From Adenophora triphylla var. japonica (Eukaryota > Streptophyta > Magnoliopsida > Asterales > Campanulaceae), in the NCBI GenBank assembly GCA_022495995.1, contig JAFEMH010002514.1, positions 271,342 through 335,341 of the forward strand: 64,000 nt of DNA. Reading direction: 5' to 3'. Positions 10,324-19,982 of this stretch are shown piece by piece; positions within the stretch are counted from its first letter, which is position 1, and the number at the start of each line of letters is the position of its first letter. A program made the position numbers and the translations under genes. Below the pieces are notes generated by a model. It saw nothing but the letters and a program-made list of their open reading frames with translations, was not told where the DNA came from and ran no database searches.

Positions 10324-12165
10324 TGTGAATGTGGTGCCCAAGATAAGCGGCTCCCTTTTTTTGTTTTACTTGTTTTTTTGGAACCACTTTTTCGTGTAAG
10401 GGTGATCACCGTCTCACATCAGTTTGGAAACGTCCGGTTTAAATTGAAAAACGGAGTCGCCACGCCATTTTGATTTCCTCAAAACTTTGAAAAAAAGGAT
10501 TTGGGTCCGGAGGTTAAGTTACCCTTTGGGAAGAACGGATCGTCGTTCACCCAAAGAGCCTTGCCGAAGCAAGTCTTCCAAGATCCGCTTTTCATACTTG
10601 CCTTAATGTTTTCGTGTGTGGGATGTGTGTTTTGAAAAGGAGGGAATATACCAAGTGGTCTTCCGGACATATAAACCATGAGTTGGTTATCGCTCGGGAT
10701 TCCCTGGATTTTGATGTATTAGGGACTTTGGTCCCGTTCTCATCTTGGACTTGTGATCATCATGATGAGACCTTGGGTCACATGTGATCAAGATAGGGAC
10801 ACCGTTTTTAGAGTCCAAGGATGAGACCCTTTAGAAAGGAGTGACCTTGCCTATCGATCCTACATCTTTAGACGATTTGGACTTCTTCGGGGGATTTATG
10901 CTCGTCTCAAGTGATGATCGGAGATATGTGGCTAGGGCTCATCCTTTTCTAAAGGAGAATCCATCTATGGCATCTTTGAATGGAACAAATGACGTAAAGA
11001 TAGGACCTTTACATCATCTCGCTCCAAGAGATGCTCCAAGTACCAAGGGGGACTAGGGAAGGGGTATAAAGATTGGATCTTTATACTCATCCTATGCCTT
11101 TTTGTGCCTTATGAAGGTCACTAGGCAATCCTAGGAGAGAAATCCAACCATGAGGGACATGGGGGATGCATGTTTAAGCTAAAGATGACATTTTTAATGA
11201 AAATATGACATTTTAAGTGCAAAGGATGCTACTTGGTTGCAAAGGATGCTTCTTTGATGTAAAGAATGATTTTTAATGCAAAGGATGCAACTTTGTGTGA
11301 AAAATGTCATTTTATGTGCAAAGGATGCATAAAGATGTCATTTTAGGAGCAAAGGATGCTACTTTGATATAAAGATAACACTTTTAATGCAAAGGATGCA
11401 ACTTTATATGTAAAGATGGCATTTTAGGAGCAAAGGATGCTACTTTCACATCACCATGTGAGAGATCCACCCTAGAACAAGACTTTTTTTGAGGTCTTAT
11501 TTGTTCATCCTTGGGTTGGATCTTTCATGGATCCTATGTGATAGGGAAAAGGGGGTAATATGATTTACATGCCTAAAGATGGGATCTTTAATGACAATAT
11601 CAAGTACCAAGCAAGTATATAGCAATATGTAAAGCAAGGAGCAAATATATCACATAAACACAAGTATAATGCAAGGTAAAGGGGAGGAGAGGTTACCAAT
11701 GATGGTGTCCCTTTTTCTTCTTGAAGTTTGCCTAAGGAAGGGACCAACTTTTGAAGGTTTTGATGAGAAGGGAGGTGGTTTTTGACACTCTCAGCTCACT
11801 GGAATTTCGTGGTGGTATTTTGGCGGAGTAATGTTACTGAAAATCCCCCCTTAAAATGAATAGAGAAGGTCTCTATTTATAGGCAGTTTGGCAGCAGCTA
11901 ATGAAGCCGTGCGGCTGTAACCCCATGGCAAATGAGGCCGTGCGGTCTTATCCTGAGATGGCTCAGCTTATTTCTAGAACCATGCAAGGTGGCCTTCTAG
12001 AAGGGCATTTCCACCAAAGGACTACGTGGAATTTTAATTCCTAGCAAGTCCTTCGCCCCTCGGAAGGTTCGAAAAAGTTCCCGAATTGCCCCTGAACTTT
12101 AGGAAAGTCCGGGGAATTGCCGGGAAACTTAACCGGAAGGCATGAGCCAGATTTGGGTACTTACA
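10324..12165 (-). repeat. 5' LTR of element A
   Basis: 1842 bases, minus strand TGTAAGTACCC ... CATTCACA, next to the primer binding site. It holds a TATA box (11872-11882), two palindromes upstream of it, an array of about 30-base AAAGGATGC-type repeats (11200-11450), and a stem CTTTGGG/CCCAAAG (10524-10530/10550-10556). It also contains a copy of the primer-binding-site core TGGCGACTCC (complement of 10453-10462). The first 890 bases are homologous to the LTR fragment at 44525. Confidence 0.88.
11872..11947 (-). promoter_or_regulatory. LTR promoter of element A: TATA box with two upstream palindromes
   Basis: Minus strand CCTATAAATAG at 11872-11882. Upstream are AGCCGTGCGGCT (11905-11916, perfect 5-base arms around TG) and GGCCGTGCGGTC (11936-11947, one arm mismatch). 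Other LTRs in the window have the same layout with different arm sequences. Confidence 0.7.
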
Positions 12166-12981
12166 CCAGGGAGCAACGGTCACGTGTTCATATTAGTCGC
12201 AGTCGAGTACTTCACCAAGTGGGTAGAAGCCAGATCATACAAGGTACTGAATTCTAAGAAGGTGGCCGAGTTCATCAAAGAGAACATCATATGCAGATAT
12301 GGGGTGCCCAACGAGATCATATCCGACAATGGGACCCACTTTGAAGGAGATTGTGACCAACTGTTGACCTACTTCAGAGTTACACGCCACAAGTATTCTC
12401 CCTACAGACCACAAACTAATGGTGCAGTAGAGGCAGCAAACAAGACTCTCGCAATGATAATCAGAAAGATGACCGTCAAAGGTTGGGATTGGCCCGAGAA
12501 GCTACATCTAGCGCTTTGGGGATACAGAACATCAGTCAGAACCGTCACAGGGGAGATTCCTTTCGCACTTACATATGGAATGGAAGCAATGTTACCGGTG
12601 GAATTGGAAATTCCATCCCTCCGAGTCCTCTTGGAAAACGGGATCAACGAAGTTGAATGGCTTCAGAGTCGTCACGAAGAACTTGCTCTACTCGACGAGC
12701 GCAGATTGAAAGCCATGGAGCATACTCGTTCCTACCAAGGCAGAATTGCCCAAGCATTTGATAAGAAAGTCAAGATCCGAGACATCAGAGAAGGCGACTT
12801 GGTGCTAAAGGAAAAGCCTCCTATGCAGACCAATCCCCTCGGAAAGTGGGAGCCTAACTGGATAGCTCCGTTTGTGGTACAAAGAATCTTCTCCGGAGGA
12901 GCCATGGAGTTAGCTGATTTGGACGGGAACCCTTTCGTTAACCCCATGAACGGAAGCAAGCTCCGCAGATACTTTGTTTAA
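12166..12981 (+). pseudogene. Integrase C-terminal half of element B, interrupted by element A
   Basis: Open from the insertion junction to the TAA at 12979-12981. It starts at 'PGSNGHVFILVAVEYFTKW', so the Zn finger and the first catalytic Asp are on the other side of element A. Second Asp is in 'EIISDNGTHFEGD'; Glu is in 'GAVEAANKTLAMI'. The C-terminal domain is complete ('GMEAMLPVELEIPSLRV', 'WIAPFVVQRIFSGGAMEL') and ends 'NGSKLRRYFV'. There is no internal stop, unlike the A and D copies, so B may have been intact when A inserted. Confidence 0.9.
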
Positions 12982-13432
12982 GGAAGAACACGAGTCAACT
13001 CTCCTTCCCCATACCCCACCCCTCAGTAAAATTAAAGTGCTAAAAGAGTAATATCCAACTGGATACATTCCCAATAATGATCTAGGTAAAAAACAGGGTC
13101 GCACTTCTTTTATCTTTGTTTTTCTCAAAATCACCTTAAGTGTCGAACTACGGTGACCTGAGCCCCTTAGTCCAATTGTAAAAGTGGAACGTAGGCAGCC
13201 ATCATTGGTTCGGTCTCAAAAACAAAAAAAAAACAAATAAGCATCAATCGCTTGTGTTTCGAAAAACTCTTAAATTTTAACCTACAAATTCATTACGGTT
13301 AAAACAATCTTTGATGAGTTCAAGCACGGTCAACTCTTGACTCGCTACACGCTAGCAAAACAACAATAATACATTAATCAATTAATGTGTCTGCAATGAT
13401 AGTGGGTGGATACTCTGGACAGCAAGGTCAAC
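12982..13432 (+). other. Spacer between integrase and antisense ORF in element B, with conserved block
   Basis: No gene is visible. It holds the conserved block GAACTACGGTGACCTGAGCC ... ACGTAGGCAGCC at 13144-13200, in the same place as in elements A and D, followed by a TTCGGTCTC-like extension and an A-rich stretch. Confidence 0.65.
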
Positions 13433-14909
13433 CTAGTTCCCCGTACTTGGTCCTTCATCCTTCTTCCCCTTCCCTTTTCCATGGCGAGTATTCTTCACCT
13501 TCACAGGGAATATTCCCGTAGTCCTTCTACCTGGCTCAGGGACCCTTCCCGACGCCTCCGTCAAACCGGAAGCTGCCAACGCAGCCCTTTCCCTAGCTCT
13601 ATCTTGAGCTGCCTATCTCCGAGTCATCATGACCGTGCTTTGATCGGCCGCCCGATCAACATTGGCCTCATAATAAGCCATGTCATCCCCAGTACAATTC
13701 TGAGGGTTAGCCACTTCTTCGGCCCTCCTCAAAGTCGAGCCGTCAGGATAATCAAGACCCAACAGCTCCCCCCGTCTCCACAAAATGGCCATCTGTGTCT
13801 CTCCCATACACTCCTCGTACCAGTTCAGATACTGCATAGACAGAACAATGCCCCCTTTCCGATGAAAGAGAACCCTGGCAGGAAATGATGTGTATTTCCA
13901 CAGCCGCGGAGAAGCAATAGTGTCGAAGGATCTTCTATCGGAAGAGATCCTACCTCGAAGGTAGTAGCATGACCCAAACCCGTCAGTGGCACCTGCTCCA
14001 GCTCATACTGTCGCAGCACCAAGGATGGAATGTAAAAAACAGTCTGGGACAACCCCGGTACTCTGACAACCAGAAGACCCTCCTGAGCGGTCCGACAAGT
14101 TTATAGCTTCTAATGAGGAACCCACCATCGTAGGTGATGCGTGCAAAGTCTGGCCATCCAGAGCTCCAGTTCAGCCTGATCGCCCCCTATCACCAGAGGA
14201 CGTCGAGAAAAGGACCAAGGGTCACAAGACACTGGCACCTTGGGCACCATCTGCAATCGCTCCCTCAACCACATAGTGAGCATAGCGGGACTCCCTCCCC
14301 ACATGTATCGACTGCCGGTTGCCATCTGACCTATGCCTAGTAACGTCTCACCCAGGATCAAAGGCACAATGTCTCCCCCATTTCGGCACTGCCTCAACAC
14401 ACACCCAGGGACGTGAATGTGAACAAAGTAGCAATCGCGCACATAGCAAATGCGTCCCACGCAAAAACACTCCCCTCAACACCGGCAAATTTATCGGGCA
14501 ACCCTGAAATGTCAACATAATCTGTGTTCAGTATTAGCATCCCGTATGCTTCTTCAGCTGAGATACCAAGCAAAGACACCAACTTCTCAACAGTGGCCAT
14601 GCCACCCGTCAAGGGAAGAACTAGCTGTTCCATCTCAGGTCCTCCTAATATGGCCCGGAAATCTTCAAAGGTGGGCGTAATCTCATTGTACGAAAAGTTG
14701 TACACGTGCCTCCGTACGTCCCAGAAACGAGCCGCAGCTCTCAAAAGATCCCAATCCGGCATGAGATCCTTCAAAGCCCAAACCGATTTCATCCCGTAAC
14801 AACCCTCGAAAAAACCCTTGCTTTGCCTCGTGTGGTGCCGTACCCACGACTGGAAATTGTCCAAGTATCGCTCTTGCATCTGAGACGATAGCCTAGGAAA
14901 TGGAGCCAT
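13433..14909 (-). pseudogene. Antisense DUF7745/plant-mobile-domain-like gene of element B
   Basis: This is the most complete copy of this gene in the window. ATG at 14907-14909 ('MAPFPRLSSQMQERYLDNFQ'), stop at 13433-13435. Blocks in order: 'VRHHTRQSKGFFEG', 'MKSVWALKDLMPDWDLLRAA', 'YNEITPTFEDFRAILGGPEM', 'ISAEEAYGML', 'IVPLILGETLLGIGQMATG', 'LRWWVPH', 'MQYLNWYEECMGETQ', and a basic tail 'KNTRHGKGKGKKDE'. Frameshifts near 14430 and 13840 and a stop near 14108 break it. 'TFEDFRAILGGP' is the hallmark of plant-mobile-domain and DUF7745 proteins. It lies on the strand opposite to pol, so it needs its own promoter; none was identified with confidence. Confidence 0.8.
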
Positions 14910-15444
14910 GGAAAGAGCAATGAAAACCTTCAACAATTTAAGAGAGAAATTCAGTGATTGATCAGAAGCAAACGTGCTGTTTCCACAATTGCAAAAACTG
15001 AACTACAATTTAAAACAATCTGGAAATTGAATCCGGTCAGTGGATTAGGATTTGCTTTTCAAGTTAGAATTGACTCTCAGGCCGGCTTACCTCAATTTGG
15101 AAACATTTCCAAACCATATCCTATTCAAGCCTCATTTAAACTACGTGCACCCGTGGTTTAAATCAAGCACTACCAACACCACTTTCGCCCCGGGCTCGTG
15201 CAACAGTGCAATTAATTAAATAACAGTGCATATAGACATAAATTTTGACCAGTTCAAATTTTGTCCATGTTTCATTATTATTTATTTTTGATCAACCTAC
15301 TTGCTTATTTGCCGAAAATAACAGAAGATAATCACTAAATAAATGTGCAAAATACAAGGTTCCGCCTCAAAGGCCTTCTCGAATTCAATTTAAATTGTTT
15401 GGACAATACACACATTTTGTCTAAAAATAAATCAAGAAAGAGGA
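14910..15444. other. Spacer between the two antisense genes of element B
   Basis: About 530 AT-rich bases separate the start of the DUF7745-like gene from the end of the plant-mobile-domain gene. I see no ORF of note. It may contain the promoter of the DUF7745-like gene (transcribed leftwards), but no clear TATA box or paired palindrome stands out. Confidence 0.4.
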
Positions 15445-16508
15445 CTACTCAGAGTCCTGCTCGTCATCCGAGCACTCGAAATACTGCCCCGCAGCAGTCG
15501 GATCCACCGAGGACAGGTAATCTCCAAATTCCTCCAGGCGGGAATACTAGAAAGGCCGCCTCCGCGCATGTGACTCCGAGGACTCTCCTCGCTCGTGCCC
15601 CGAGTATGAAGAGTGATGAGCTCCAAACCCCGCCATCTCACCGGAGAACCTGCCGAGACCTCACGCGTAAAATCGCCTTCTACGGTCACCGCATGAGGCA
15701 GACGAGTCTCTCGGCCTAGATGGCATCGGCTCATGCACAACCACACTCCTTCGGGAATTACACCGCAGGAACTCCACGAGTCTCCTGGCATAGTTGGCCC
15801 ACCCATCCAAACGTCTCACGGCCTGGTTGTACGTACGGCCAGACACCTGCAAATCAGGAAAGCCATCAAAAGACAAACAGACATCACAGATGCAACATTT
15901 GTAGAATGCTACTATCAAGTACAGAAAATCAAAACAATCACCGAGGCATTGGGATCCACTCTGTATCGAGGCCTCGTCTCCTCCGGAATAGGGATCACCA
16001 ATCGCCTGCGAGAACCATCAATCCCCTCATACGCCAGCCGAGAGCGAGGGAGCGGGTAGTCCCGGGGATATGCAGGGCCCTAGCCCTCCCTATGCAGCAC
16101 CTGCGGGCTCCTCAGCCTTGTCCTCAGGAAGATGTCATAGTCGGCACCCTCTATGATAAACTCGGTATAGAACACGCCCTGTCGGTACCGCTCCAAATCC
16201 TCCATCGGTATCAGCAAAGGATGCTACATGTGTGGAGGCGGGTCCATCGGAACCAAAGGAAGGGACCCCAGACCATGCTGATAGGTCACCCTCTCCCCCA
16301 AGTACATCGCGTCACAATGAAGCCCCACTAGAAGCTTCCGCCGATGTGTGACCTCCCTAGCAGCCTGGACCACAAAAGCATTAATTCGGTTCCACCAAGT
16401 CTGCTGGATCCGCCTGAAAAACTCTCGGATCATGGCCTGAGACACCTCCTCGTAAGTCAGCCGAGTACCCTCCCCGACATTAAATTTCCCGTTAGCTTTT
16501 ACTAACAT
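15445..16508 (-). pseudogene. C-terminal part of antisense plant-mobile-domain gene in element B
   Basis: On the minus strand the segment begins near 16508 ('GEGTRLTYEEVSQAMIREFF') and continues through 'CDAMYLGERVTYQHGLGSLP'. A stop follows near 16228, then 'DLERYRQGVFYTEFIIEG' continues. A likely intron runs from about 15940 to an acceptor TTTGCAG near 15846, then 'VSGRTYNQAVRRLDGWANY' follows. The frame ends with an acidic tail 'AAGQYFECSDDEQDSE' and a TAG at 15445-15447. The equivalent acidic end is at 51713 in element D. The N-terminal exons seen in G (23290) and K (41782) are missing, so this is a 3' fragment. Several stops make it a pseudogene. Confidence 0.65.
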
Positions 16509-17773
16509 TCCGTCTCCAGACGTTAAATCTCAAACTGTCTTCGGACGTTAAATTACATTTTCATCTCCAGAAGTTAAATTTTCAGTTAGTTTTCACTAAC
16601 GTTTCGTCTCCAGACGTTAAATCTCAAATCGACGTTTGACATTCAAATGCTCATTTTCGTCCCAAACCGACGTTTACATTCAAACGCTCAGTCTTGTCTT
16701 CGGACGTTAAATCACAATTCCGTCTCCCGACATCAAAATTCTCATTGGTTTTCACCAACATTCATCTCTCCGACCACCATTCGTAAGCCCGACCATCTCA
16801 ATTCAGCGGCCATCAAGGTAAGCCCACACAACAATCCCTCTTCGGCCATCTTCGTAAGTCCGAATACCTTTTCACTACAGCAAGTGAACAATCACTTCCC
16901 CGGCAGTCAATCGTAAGCCGAACCATCATAATTCAGCGGCCATCGAGGTAAGCCCACACGACAATCCCTCTCCGGCCTTCATCGTAAGCCCGAACATTCC
17001 TCCCCAGCAGGATCCTAAGACCATCTGTCTAAAAGGAAACGTCAATTAATCCCCCTAGTTTTGTTAGAACTCTGGGCGCTTTTCCCCAACAATGTGTGAG
17101 TCTCTCATGAGACCACATCCCGTTCCTAACCCCGTCGTTAGAACGTCAATCCTTCCGTGTTGTTAAGAACGCCAGTTTAACGCAACCATTCCCATCATTA
17201 TCACCCTATCCCCATCAGATAAAACATGGTTGTCATCATAAGTCCAGCACCCAAGGCACGAATGCCTTACAAAATCAATCTCAAGGCACGAACGCCTTCA
17301 TCTCATGACAAACACATCCTCGTAATCCAGGTCTGAGGCGCCACACGCACTCGAAAGTATCAGTAACCTCAGTCTGAGGCACCACACGCCCTCGAATGTT
17401 TCAGCAATCTCGGTCAGAGGCGCCACACGCCCTCATAAGTTTCAGCAATCCCGGTCTGAGGCGCCACACGCCCTCGTAAGTTTCAGCAATCTCGGTCTGA
17501 GACGCCACATGCCCTCAAAAGTATCAGTAATCCCGGTCTGAGGCGCCACACGCCCTCGAATGTTTCAAGTAACCCCGGTCTGAGGTGCCACACACCCTAA
17601 AAGGTTTCAGAAATCCCATGTCCAGACGCCTCAAAATAGTCTCCACCCAGGTTCAGACGCCTCACAATAGTCTCCACCCAGGTTCAGACGCCTCACAATA
17701 GTCTTCACTTAGGTTCAGACGCCTCACAACAGTCTCGCTTATGTCAAGGTCCCCACGCGCGGCCCTTGCACCT
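16509..17773. repeat. Minisatellite region upstream of the 3' LTR of element B
   Basis: No gene. Four repeat types occur in order: GACGTTAAAT-type (about 16510-16740); CGGCCATCNNNGTAAGCC-type (about 16795-17000); a roughly 42-base GTCTGAGGCGCCACACGCCC repeat, seven copies at about 17320-17610; and a roughly 31-base CAGGTTCAGACGCCTCACAA repeat at about 17620-17740. The 42-base unit contains a GGCG/CGCC dyad. Confidence 0.8.
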
Positions 17774-17942
17774 ACGAACTACGATCGGCTTGATTCTCGC
17801 TCGGGATACGTAGGAATCCTTTCGCTAAGGGTCCAGCCAGCTGACCTCTCAGGTCTCTTCAAGTAAGGCATCCCCCGATTTGGATCCTTATCTTTTTCAA
17901 CGACTCCACTTTCTTCGAAAGTGACGTCGTTGAGGGGCTAAC
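17774..17942 (+). promoter_or_regulatory. Conserved block, hairpin and polypurine tract before the 3' LTR of element B
   Basis: Conserved block CGAACTACGATC ... GGGATACGTAGGAATCC at 17774-17819. Hairpin TCAACGAC (17897-17904) pairs perfectly with GTCGTTGA (17926-17933), with an inner CACTTT/AAAGTG stem. The purine run GAGGGG follows at 17932-17937, five bases before the LTR start. It is the expected plus-strand primer. The hairpin covaries with that of element G. Confidence 0.75.
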
Positions 17943-18346
17943 TGTAAGTACCCAAATCCGGATCGCCAAAATCTGTTAAAAGTTAATCGAAATCCGTTAA
18001 CTGGCCCGCTCCAAGTTAATCGGAACCCGTTAAGCTCCCCGTTCTCAAGCCAACAAGACTTGCCGAAACTGCCAAGTGCATCCCAACATCGAAGCATACT
18101 CAACACACGTTGTCACATGTAAAAGTACAGCTTCTCCTGAAAAATGCACTTTTCGGCACTTTCTGGGGGCGTTTCGAACATTTTTCGGACAGTTATTTAA
18201 AAAACGGACAAAACCGAGAATAATGACGCGAAAAACCATGCCCTGGTGAGTCACAGGGGCACGTAGCACGCATGCCACATCCCTCTGGTCAACATCAATC
18301 AGATTTCAGAGTGAAAAGACCAAAATACCCCTGGGATGTTGTCACA

Positions 18347-18476
18347 GTCCGTCCGAACACTTTTGCAGGCAAAACAGAGTTGCCAACAAGTCCCCCTAAT
18401 TTCAAAAATACCACAAAACCCCCTGAAATTCAGGTTAAGTCCGTCCGGACTCTTTTGTAAATTTACCCTATAAATA
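18347..18476 (+). promoter_or_regulatory. LTR-B promoter unit 1
   Basis: Palindrome a GTCCGTCCGAAC (18347-18358), palindrome b GTCCGTCCGGAC (18439-18450), TATA CTATAAATA (18468-18476). Palindrome a is followed after a few bases by TTTTGCA. Confidence 0.75.
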
Positions 18477-18921
18477 TAGAGGGCTGTCAAAACATTTGAA
18501 GGAGGAAAAATATCATCTATTTTCACCATAGCCACGGCCCAAACCAGTTTCACCCTCTCCCGAGCCCCGTTTTGCCTTGATTTGCGTGAAAACTTCGTAT
18601 TTCATCCAAACACGAACCAAACAACCTCGAAACACCGTTCCAAACACTAAATCGTATCCCGTATACGCCTCCCAAGCCAAAAGAGTTAACCCCTAGCCAT
18701 AGGTAACACTCTCTCTCCCTAAACACTCGTTCCGTCTCGATTTACGTGCCAGTCACTACAACCGTTTCGAACGAAAGTCATTGAAATGTAGATGTCACCG
18801 TCAACGGGGTTCGATACGTGGTGAGTCAGAGGGGCATGTGGCACGCATGCCACAGCCCTCTGGTCATCATCAATCAGATTTCAGAGTGAAAAGACCAAAA
18901 TACCCCTGGGATGTTGTCACA

Positions 18922-19051
18922 GTCCGTCCGGACTCTTTTGCAGGCAAAACAGAGTTGCCAGCAAGTCCCCCCAATTTCAAAAATACCACAAAACCCCCTG
19001 AAATTCAGGTTAAGTTCGTCCGAACTCTTTTGCAAATTTACCCTATAAATA
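18922..19051 (+). promoter_or_regulatory. LTR-B promoter unit 2
   Basis: Palindrome a GTCCGTCCGGAC (18922-18933), palindrome b GTTCGTCCGAAC (19014-19025, both arms changed together), TATA CTATAAATA (19043-19051). TTTTGCA follows both palindromes. Confidence 0.75.
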
Positions 19052-19495
19052 CAGAGGGCTGTCAAAACATTTGAAGGAGGAAAAATATCATCTATTTTCA
19101 CCATAGCCACGGCCCAAACCAGTTTCACCCTCTCCCGAGCCCCTTTTGCCTCGATTTGCGTGAAAACTTCGTATTTCATCCAAACACGAACCAAACAACC
19201 TCGAAACACCATTCCAAACACTAAATCGCATCCCGTATATGCCTCTCGAGCCAAAAGAGTCAACCCCTAGCCATAGGTAACACTCTCTCTCCCTAAACAC
19301 TCGTTTCGTCTCGGTTTACGCGCCAGTCGCTACAATCGTTTCGAACGAAAGTCATTGAAATGTAGACGTCACCGTCAACGGGGTTCGATACGTGGTGAGT
19401 CACAGGGGCACGTGGCACGCATGCCACAGCCCTCTGGTCAACATCAATCAGATTTCAGAGTGAAAAGACCAAAATATCCCTGGGATGTTGTCACA

Positions 19496-19624
19496 GTCCG
19501 TCCGGACTCTTTTGCAGGCAAAACAGAGTTGCCAGCAAGTCCCCCCAATTTCAAAATACCACAAAACCCCCTGAAATTCAGGTTAAGTCCGTTCGAACTC
19601 TTTTGCAAATTTACCCTATAAATA
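19496..19624 (+). promoter_or_regulatory. LTR-B promoter unit 3
   Basis: Palindrome a GTCCGTCCGGAC (19496-19507), palindrome b GTCCGTTCGAAC (19587-19598), TATA CTATAAATA (19616-19624). It is the unit nearest the hairpin array and therefore possibly the main start site. Confidence 0.75.
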
Positions 19625-19982
19625 CAGAGGGCTGTCAAAACATTTGAAGGAGGAAAAATATCATCTATTTTCACCATAGCCATGGCCAAACCAGTTTCAC
19701 CCTCCCTCGAGCCCCGTTTTGCCTCGATTTGCGTGAAAACTTCGTATTTCATCCAAACACGAACCAAACAACCTCGAAACACCGTTCCAAACACTAAATC
19801 ATATCCCGTATACGCCTCCTAAGCCAAAAGAGTCAACCCCTAGCCATAGGTAACACTCTCTCTCCCTAAACACTCGTTCCGTCTCGGTTTACGCGCCAGT
19901 CGCTACAACCGTTTCGGACGAAAGTCATTGAAATGTAGACGTCACCGTCAACGGGGTTCGATAGGTTTTAGTCCCGGATCCT

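Larger units (their letters stand above)
1..12165 (-). mobile_element. Element A: Tat-type Ty3/gypsy LTR retrotransposon (5' LTR to antisense ORF, cut by window edge)
   Basis: Reading the minus strand from 12165 downwards, the order is 5' LTR (12165-10324), primer binding site, long leader, gag, protease, RT, RNase H, second RNase H, integrase, then a plus-strand antisense ORF that continues past base 1. The 3' LTR is therefore outside the window. The LTR starts TGTAAGTACCC and ends CATTCACA. The right end abuts base 12166 within an integrase reading frame, so A inserted into element B; CCAGG (12166-12170) is the candidate target-site duplication. Coding parts hold frameshifts, stops and a deletion through RT, so the copy is non-autonomous. 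Domain order and the second RNase H place it in the Tat clade. Confidence 0.9.
18246..19968 (+). repeat. Threefold tandem duplication of a roughly 575-base LTR promoter unit
   Basis: Units begin with GTGAGTCA at 18246, 18821 and 19395 and end with GGGGTTCGATA. Each contains two GTCCG-type palindromes, a TATA box, and the same transcribed leader start (GAAGGAGGAAAAATATCATC). Element C has one unit. Units 2 and 3 are nearly identical, which suggests recent expansion. Confidence 0.9.

Noticed and set aside
12142..12165. ATG at 12142 as start of the integrase frame
   Set aside because: Bases up to 12165 belong to the LTR of element A; the integrase is truncated by insertion and has no real start there.
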